Source: CAZWRK01 sp964635875 (GTDB lineage: Bacteria > Pseudomonadota > Gammaproteobacteria > Burkholderiales > Aquaspirillaceae). From it: 9,585 nt of DNA. Position numbers and translations under genes: made by a program. The DNA is taken from assembly GCA_964635875.1 (NCBI GenBank), contig CAZWRK010000145.1, positions 1 through 9,585 on the forward strand, written 5' to 3'. Below the pieces are notes generated by a model. It was not told the DNA's origin, searched no databases, and worked only from the letters and a program-made list of their open reading frames with translations. Each line of letters begins with the position of its first letter. Within the stretch, counting starts at the first letter, position 1. Positions 5,301 to 9,585 of the stretch are shown here, one piece after another.

Positions 5301-6677
5301 ATGAAAAAGTGGCTTGCAGTTCTTATGATGGCTGGTGCAGTTGGGCTCAGCACTCCTACGTTTGCAGAAGACGCACCTTCTGCGCCTACCACCACAAGCG
5401 TGAGCGAAACAGCAGCTCCGGCCAGCACAACTCCCGCAGCAGCACCGGCTGCAACTCAGGAAGCGGCCGTGCCAGAAGCAAAATTAGACACCGGCAATAC
5501 AGCATGGATGTTGGTTGCAACAGCGCTCGTCTTGTTCATGACAATACCAGGCCTAGCCTTGTTTTATGGCGGTATGGTTCGTAAGAAAAATGTACTGGCA
5601 ACACTGATGCAAAGTTTTGCAGCATGTGCCCTTGTGACTGTTCTCTGGTTTGCTTTCGGCTACAGCTTGGCATTTACACCTGGTAACGGGTTTATTGGTG
5701 GACTCGACAAAATGTTCTTGAATGGCGTCACGCTAGATGCGCTCACAGGAACTGCCGGTGCCAACATTCCTGAAAGCGTGTTTGTCGTTTTCCAAATGAC
5801 TTTTGCAATCATTACCCCCGCTCTAATTACAGGCGCGTTTGCAGAGCGAATGAAGTTCTCTTCTATGCTGGTCTTTATGACATTGTGGCTGTTTGCGGTT
5901 TATGTACCGATTGCCCACTGGGTTTGGGAGCCAACAGGCTGGATGTTTAAAGATGGTGTATTAGATTTTGCAGGCGGCACAGTAGTCCACATTAATGCAG
6001 GTATCGCAGGTCTAGTGGCTGCACTAGTCATGGGTAAGCGAGTTGGTTTTGGCAAAGAAGGTATGGCCCCTCACAACCTCGTCTTAAGTCTAATCGGCGC
6101 ATCAATGTTGTGGGTCGGCTGGTTTGGTTTCAATGCCGGCTCGGCACTCGAAGCCAATGGCCGCGCAGGAATGGCGATGCTCGTAACTCAAATTGCTGCA
6201 GGCGCTGCCGCGCTGACTTGGATGTTTGCTGAATGGATTACCAAGAAAAAACCTTCTGTTCTTGGCATTATCTCTGGTGCAGTCGGCGGTTTAGTAACGA
6301 TTACACCTGCTGCAGGCTTTGTTGATCCGAAAGGCGCGCTGATTTTAGGGCTCATTGCTGGTGCAGCTTGCTTCTGGGGTGCAACAGGCTTGAAACACTT
6401 GATGGGCTACGACGACTCTTTGGATGCCTTTGGGGTACATGGTGTGGGTGGTATCATTGGTGCAATTCTAACCGGTGCATTAGCAGTCCCCGCTATCGGT
6501 GGCGTTGAAGGAAGCGTCATGACGCAAACCATCGCAACAGGCGCAACGATTGCCTACACTTTTGTTGTCAGCTTTGTATTGCTGAAGTTAATCGACCTCG
6601 CCATGGGTCTACGTGTCAGCGAGGAAGAAGAGCGCGAAGGCTTGGACGTTATCCTTCACGGTGAGCGAGTTGACTAA
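5301..6677 (+). CDS. amtB: Ammonium transporter AmtB
   Basis: AmtB is a trimeric inner-membrane channel that takes up ammonium and is controlled by GlnK. The 458-residue precursor begins with a signal peptide (1-22, cleavage after TFA). An Ala/Pro/Thr/Ser-rich periplasmic segment (about 23-64) precedes the first membrane helix (TALVLFMTIPGLALFYGGM). Key residues are in place: the twin pore histidines H230 (GGTVVHINAG) and H380 (DAFGVHGVGG), the conserved Asp222 before the first His, and Ser281 in FNAGSALEA at the recruitment site. The charged C-terminal tail (about 436-458, SEEEEREGLDV) is the part that contacts GlnK. The N-terminal extension makes it about 30 residues longer than the E. coli precursor. 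AGAGGA lies 8 bases before the ATG. It forms an operon with glnK and ends at a strong terminator. Confidence 0.97.
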   Translation: MKKWLAVLMMAGAVGLSTPTFAEDAPSAPTTTSVSETAAPASTTPAAAPAATQEAAVPEAKLDTGNTAWMLVATALVLFMTIPGLALFYGGMVRKKNVLATLMQSFAACALVTVLWFAFGYSLAFTPGNGFIGGLDKMFLNGVTLDALTGTAGANIPESVFVVFQMTFAIITPALITGAFAERMKFSSMLVFMTLWLFAVYVPIAHWVWEPTGWMFKDGVLDFAGGTVVHINAGIAGLVAALVMGKRVGFGKEGMAPHNLVLSLIGASMLWVGWFGFNAGSALEANGRAGMAMLVTQIAAGAAALTWMFAEWITKKKPSVLGIISGAVGGLVTITPAAGFVDPKGALILGLIAGAACFWGATGLKHLMGYDDSLDAFGVHGVGGIIGAILTGALAVPAIGGVEGSVMTQTIATGATIAYTFVVSFVLLKLIDLAMGLRVSEEEEREGLDVILHGERVD

Positions 6678-6707
6678 AATACCCGTAATTTGAAAGCATT
6701 TCCCAAC

Positions 6708-6740
6708 AGCCCTGCCTAATACGGCAGGGCTTTTTCTTTT
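6708..6740 (+). terminator. Strong intrinsic terminator of glnK-amtB
   Basis: A perfect 9-bp stem (AGCCCTGCC 6708-6716 with GGCAGGGCT 6723-6731) with a 6-base loop is followed by TTTTTCTTTT. It begins 30 bases after the amtB stop and is a textbook intrinsic terminator. Confidence 0.93.
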
Positions 6741-7045
6741 AAAGAAGTATGAAAAATCATGCTCCTGCGAAAATAAGAAGCCATAAGGCGACTAGTTGCA
6801 TAACCCAACACTGGGCACATCAAATAGGCACCTTACTGCAAACTTGGGCCATCACATATAGCAGCAACTTACCTGAATCCCTACAGCAGCTTGCCACCTC
6901 TCAAATCCTTGTATGCTCAAGCAAACAACGCGAGCCACGACATATGCAGTCATGACACCCATTTTGTAAATCAATTCGCCGCATTCAAAACAAAGAAATC
7001 AGCAGCCACTATCCAAGCTTATGTAACTTTAGCTAGGAATGTAAT
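6741..7045. other. Convergent spacer without recognised genes
   Basis: About 300 bp lie between the terminators of amtB (plus) and rplQ (minus). A 68-codon plus-strand frame starts at 6749 (MKNHAPAKIRSHK...), just after the amtB terminator, with only AAGAAG as a doubtful ribosome-binding site. It matches nothing I know, and I see no promoter for it. Minus-strand frames are shorter. No tRNA, repeat array or insertion sequence end is visible. It may be simple spacer or the remains of a lost gene. Confidence 0.6.
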
Positions 7046-7090
7046 TTTTAGAAAAACAATAGAAAAAGCCTTGCTAGTTATAGCAAGGCT
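7046..7090 (-). terminator. Strong intrinsic terminator of the ribosomal operon
   Basis: A perfect 10-bp stem (7067-7076 with 7081-7090) closes a 4-base loop, and on the minus strand is followed by TTTTCTATTGTTTTT. It lies about 35 bases past the rplQ stop and ends the rpsK-rpsD-rpoA-rplQ transcript. Confidence 0.93.
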
Positions 7091-7097
7091 CTTATTG

Positions 7098-7122
7098 AGA
7101 AAAGATTTAAAAAATCTTTTCT
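7098..7122 (-). repeat. 11-bp inverted repeat just behind the rplQ stop
   Basis: AGAAAAGATTT (7098-7108) and its exact complement (7112-7122) are separated by three bases. The hairpin begins three bases after the rplQ stop codon and sits directly in front of the operon terminator. It is AT-rich with a short loop and is followed by CAATAAG rather than a T run, so it is not itself a normal intrinsic terminator. It may protect the mRNA 3' end. Confidence 0.7.
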
Positions 7123-7125
7123 ATA

Positions 7126-7533
7126 TTATGCAGCTTGATTCTCGTCTTGGTCTTCAACTGGAGCAGCGTCTGTTTCCGGACGATCCAGCAACTCAACCAA
7201 GGCCAAAGGCGCATTGTCACCTTTACGGAAGCCGTAGTGCAAGATACGCAGGTATCCGCCATTACGGTTCGCATAACGAGGACCAAGTACATCAAATAAC
7301 TTAACGACCATTTCACGATCACGTGTACGATCAAAAGCTAAGCGACGATTTGCCAAAGAAGGCTTTTTACCCAAAGTAATCAAAGGCTCTGCCACACGGC
7401 GCAGCTCTTTAGCTTTAGGAAGAGTCGTCACAATAACTTCGTGGCGCAACAGCGAATTCGCCAAGTTACGAAGCATCGCAAGACGATGACTCGTCGTGCG
7501 GTTCAGTTTACGATTACTTAAACGATGACGCAT
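7126..7533 (-). CDS. rplQ: 50S ribosomal protein L17
   Basis: L17 is a protein of the large ribosomal subunit. The product has 135 residues. It starts with the conserved MRHRLSNRKLNRTTSHR block, followed by AMLRNLANSLLRHEVIVTTLPKA (20-42), and contains GGYLRILHYGFRKGDNAPLALVEL (about 92-115). The C-terminus is a short acidic tail, as is usual for this family in betaproteobacteria. AAAGGA lies 8 bases before the ATG. It is the last gene of the operon, 31 bp after rpoA, the standard proteobacterial arrangement. Confidence 0.98.
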   Translation of the reverse strand: MRHRLSNRKLNRTTSHRLAMLRNLANSLLRHEVIVTTLPKAKELRRVAEPLITLGKKPSLANRRLAFDRTRDREMVVKLFDVLGPRYANRNGGYLRILHYGFRKGDNAPLALVELLDRPETDAAPVEDQDENQAA

Positions 7534-7564
7534 TAGTAGTGTCCTTTAATCCACAAACCGCGCG

Positions 7565-8548
7565 TTACGGCTTCTCTAATCCAACAGGAGGCCAGTTCTC
7601 AAGCTTCATCCCCAAGGTCAAACCTTTGGATGCAAGCACTTCCTTGATTTCATTCAAGGATTTACGACCCAAATTCGGGGTCTTAAGCAACTCGGTCTCG
7701 GTCCGCTGAATCAGGTCACCGATATAATAAATGTTCTCGGCTTTAAGACAGTTGGCCGAACGCACAGTGAGTTCAAGATCATCGACCGGACGCAACAGGA
7801 TAGGATCAACCTGAGGTGCTCGCTCAATAACCTCTTCGACAGGGGTGCCCTGGAGATCAGCAAAAATGGACAACTGGTCAACCAAAATGCGCGCAGCAGC
7901 ACGAACAGCCTCTTCAGGCTCAATCACGCCGTTTGTTTCAATATCAAGCACAAGACGATCAAGATCAGTCCTTTGCTCAACGCGAGCACTCTCAACATTG
8001 AAACTCACACGATAAACCGGACTAAAAGATGCATCCAGCAAGATGCTTCCAATAGTTCGATTGTCATCTTGGTTTACACGGACGGAAACCGGCTGATAGC
8101 CCCGTCCTTTTTCCACTTTGATCTCCATTTCGATCTTGCCACCGGATGCAAGATGACAAATCACGTGATCTGGGTTGATCACCTCGACATCATGCGGCAG
8201 ATCAATATCGCTAGCCAAGACAGGACCTTCCCCTTCTTTTTTCAAAGAAAGGAGCACACTGTCACGACCATGGAGCTTTAATACCACACCCTTTAGGTTC
8301 AGAAGAATATCAACGACATCCTCCCGAACCCCTTCGAGTGCAGAATACTCATGCAAAACGCCAGCGATGGACACTTCGGTCGGAGCAAAACCAGGCATCG
8401 AAGACAGCAGGATGCGACGCAAGGCATTACCTAGAGTATGAGCATAACCTCGCTCGAATGGCTCCATGGCAACACGGGCTTGCGTCGGAGAAACCGGCTG
8501 AACATCGATCAAACGCGGTTTAAGAAATTCCGAAGCGCTGTTTTGCAT
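7565..8548 (-). CDS. rpoA: RNA polymerase subunit alpha
   Basis: The alpha dimer nucleates RNA polymerase assembly and touches promoter DNA and activators through its C-terminal domain. The 327-residue product has the N-terminal assembly domain (about 1-233, with GNALRRILLSS at 40-50 holding the Arg45 used in beta binding). A flexible linker follows, then the C-terminal domain (about 249-327) with TVRSANCLKAENIYYIGDL (261-279). R263 there corresponds to E. coli R265, which binds the UP element. TPNLGRKSLNEIKEVL (290-305) and LENWPP (316-321) are typical. AAGGAA is 5 bases before the ATG. It lies 24 bp after rpsD and 31 bp before rplQ. Complete, nothing unusual. Confidence 0.99.
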   Translation of the reverse strand: MQNSASEFLKPRLIDVQPVSPTQARVAMEPFERGYAHTLGNALRRILLSSMPGFAPTEVSIAGVLHEYSALEGVREDVVDILLNLKGVVLKLHGRDSVLLSLKKEGEGPVLASDIDLPHDVEVINPDHVICHLASGGKIEMEIKVEKGRGYQPVSVRVNQDDNRTIGSILLDASFSPVYRVSFNVESARVEQRTDLDRLVLDIETNGVIEPEEAVRAAARILVDQLSIFADLQGTPVEEVIERAPQVDPILLRPVDDLELTVRSANCLKAENIYYIGDLIQRTETELLKTPNLGRKSLNEIKEVLASKGLTLGMKLENWPPVGLEKP

Positions 8549-8572
8549 AGTGTTTCCTTAATTAACTAGCGA

Positions 8573-9193
8573 TTACTTAGAGTAGAACTCGACAACGAGT
8601 TGCTCATTGATATCACTAGACAGATCAGCACGTTCCGGAGCGGATTTAAAAATCCCTTCCATTTTTTTGGAATCAACCGAAACCCAAGCTGGGAGACCAA
8701 TCTGCTCGGCCAAAGCCAGAGACTCCTGAATGCGAACTTGTTTTTTGGACTTTTCGCGAACAGACACAACATCTCCAGCTTTAACCTGGAAAGAAGGAAT
8801 GTTCACAACTTGACCATTGACCACAACAGATTTGTGGCTAACAAGCTGACGCGCTTCCGCACGGGTAGAACCAAAACCCATACGGTAAACAACGTTATCT
8901 AAACGCGACTCAAGGATCTTGAGAAGGTTTTCGCCGGTAGAACCTTTACGACGTGCAGCGTCTGCAAAATAGTTGCGGAACTGACGCTCAAGAATCCCGT
9001 AGATACGGCGAATTTTTTGCTTTTCACGAAGCTGAATACCGTAATCAGACAGGCGAGTATTTTTCGCACCGTGCTGACCTGGTTTACTATCAAGCTTACA
9101 TTTGCTATCGATCGCACGACGAGCACTTTTCAGAAATAGATCAGTACCTTCGCGGCGAGCGAGCTTACATTTTGGGCCAATATAACGTGCCAT
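8573..9193 (-). CDS. rpsD: 30S ribosomal protein S4
   Basis: S4 binds 16S rRNA early in small-subunit assembly and, in E. coli, represses its own operon by binding the mRNA leader of the alpha operon. The 206 residues equal the E. coli length. MARYIGPK and RLSDYGIQLREKQK (about 47-60) are conserved, and the S4 RNA-binding domain covers about 96-160 (ESRLDNVVYRMGFGSTRAEARQLVSH). The end is the conserved VVEFYSK. Two cysteines (C9, C32) remain, but not the four-cysteine zinc site of some S4 proteins. GGAGAG lies about 8-10 bases before the ATG. It sits 18 bp after rpsK and 24 bp before rpoA. The leader needed for autoregulation would be upstream of this window. Confidence 0.99.
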   Translation of the reverse strand: MARYIGPKCKLARREGTDLFLKSARRAIDSKCKLDSKPGQHGAKNTRLSDYGIQLREKQKIRRIYGILERQFRNYFADAARRKGSTGENLLKILESRLDNVVYRMGFGSTRAEARQLVSHKSVVVNGQVVNIPSFQVKAGDVVSVREKSKKQVRIQESLALAEQIGLPAWVSVDSKKMEGIFKSAPERADLSSDINEQLVVEFYSK

Positions 9194-9211
9194 GAATCAC
9201 TCTCTCCGAAC

Positions 9212-9585
9212 TTAGATGCGACGTTTCTTGGGCGGACGGCAGCCGTTGTGGGGAACTGGCGTCACATCGGAGATGCTGGTGATCTTGAAACCCAAGGCGT
9301 TCAAGGCACGCACGGCGGATTCACGACCAGGACCTGGGCCCTTGATTCGAACTTCAAGATTCTTTACACCATATTCTTGGGCAACTTTACCAGCATGCTC
9401 CGCAGCTACCTGAGCAGCGAAGGGTGTACTTTTGCGTGAGCCTTTAAAACCAGCGCCGCCGGAGGTAGCCCAAGACAAAGCATTCCCTTGCCGATCGGTG
9501 ATGGTGATGATGGTGTTATTAAAGGACGCATGAACATGAACGATCCCTTCGGATACGCTCTTCTTCACTTTTTTGCGTACACGCA
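9212..9585 (-). CDS. rpsK: 30S ribosomal protein S11 (5' end beyond the window)
   Basis: S11 is in the platform of the small subunit near the mRNA exit. The visible 123 residues run from RVRKKVKKSVSEG to the stop. They include HVHASFNNTIITITD, GGAGFKGSRKSTPFAAQ, IKGPGPGRESAVRAL and the invariant C-terminus NGCRPPKKRRI. The frame stays open through the window edge. A GTG at 9568 is in frame but is not the start, because conserved N-terminal residues continue upstream of it. By comparison with the family (about 129-131 residues) roughly eight codons are missing on the right. It would follow rpsM in the usual alpha operon. Confidence 0.97.
   Translation of the reverse strand, partial: RVRKKVKKSVSEGIVHVHASFNNTIITITDRQGNALSWATSGGAGFKGSRKSTPFAAQVAAEHAGKVAQEYGVKNLEVRIKGPGPGRESAVRALNALGFKITSISDVTPVPHNGCRPPKKRRI

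Noticed and set aside
6749..6955. 68-codon plus-strand frame after the amtB terminator
   Set aside because: It has no promoter, a poor ribosome-binding site and no recognisable domain. The overlapping longer frame 6891-7304 runs across the terminator and antisense into rplQ.
1..9585. Defence island, prophage, integron, insertion sequence or CRISPR
   Set aside because: All genes are conserved housekeeping genes with even composition. No repeats, integrase, transposase or attachment-site duplication next to the tRNA was seen.

Overview
The window looks like ordinary chromosomal core sequence from a betaproteobacterium. The best guess is the order Neisseriales (Chromobacteriaceae/Chitinibacteraceae-like), a guess that rests on memory of protein families and gene order rather than on a search. 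The clues are a DsbA with a CVHC active site and a Thr-Pro loop, a glnK-amtB pair divergent from ubiK-comM, a betaproteobacterial FtsN-like SPOR protein beside dsbA, and the rpsK-rpsD-rpoA-rplQ end of the alpha ribosomal operon. Base composition is moderate and even throughout. I see no mobile element, CRISPR array, integrase or cargo gene.

Layout: 1-128 is spacer carrying the terminator of an initiator tRNA gene (129-204, minus strand), which has its own strong promoter (217-245). Further minus-strand genes follow: uppP (undecaprenyl-diphosphate phosphatase), dsbA (periplasmic thiol oxidase), an FtsN-like SPOR-domain protein, comM/yifB (AAA+ helicase) and ubiK (ubiquinone biosynthesis factor). 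A control region of about 400 bp (4523-4927) separates ubiK from the divergent plus-strand glnK-amtB operon. It holds a palindrome like an NtrC site, a phased A-tract array and a GG-N10-GC sigma-54-type promoter. amtB ends at a strong terminator. A spacer without recognisable genes follows, and then the terminators of the minus-strand ribosomal operon rplQ, rpoA, rpsD and rpsK, the last cut by the right edge of the window.

How the genes fit together: glnK-amtB is a nitrogen-responsive module in which GlnK plugs the AmtB ammonium channel, and the upstream elements suggest NtrC/RpoN control. ubiK-comM forms a tight two-gene unit. The SPOR gene has its own extended -10 promoter and probably also feeds dsbA. 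uppP and the SPOR protein both act in cell-wall synthesis and division. The ribosomal genes form one operon with gaps of 18-31 bp and a good ribosome-binding site before rpoA and rplQ.

No novel multi-gene system was found. The observations worth a second look are regulatory: the glnK control region, the double hairpin behind rplQ, the inverted repeat at the SPOR promoter, and the closely packed uppP-tRNA junction.
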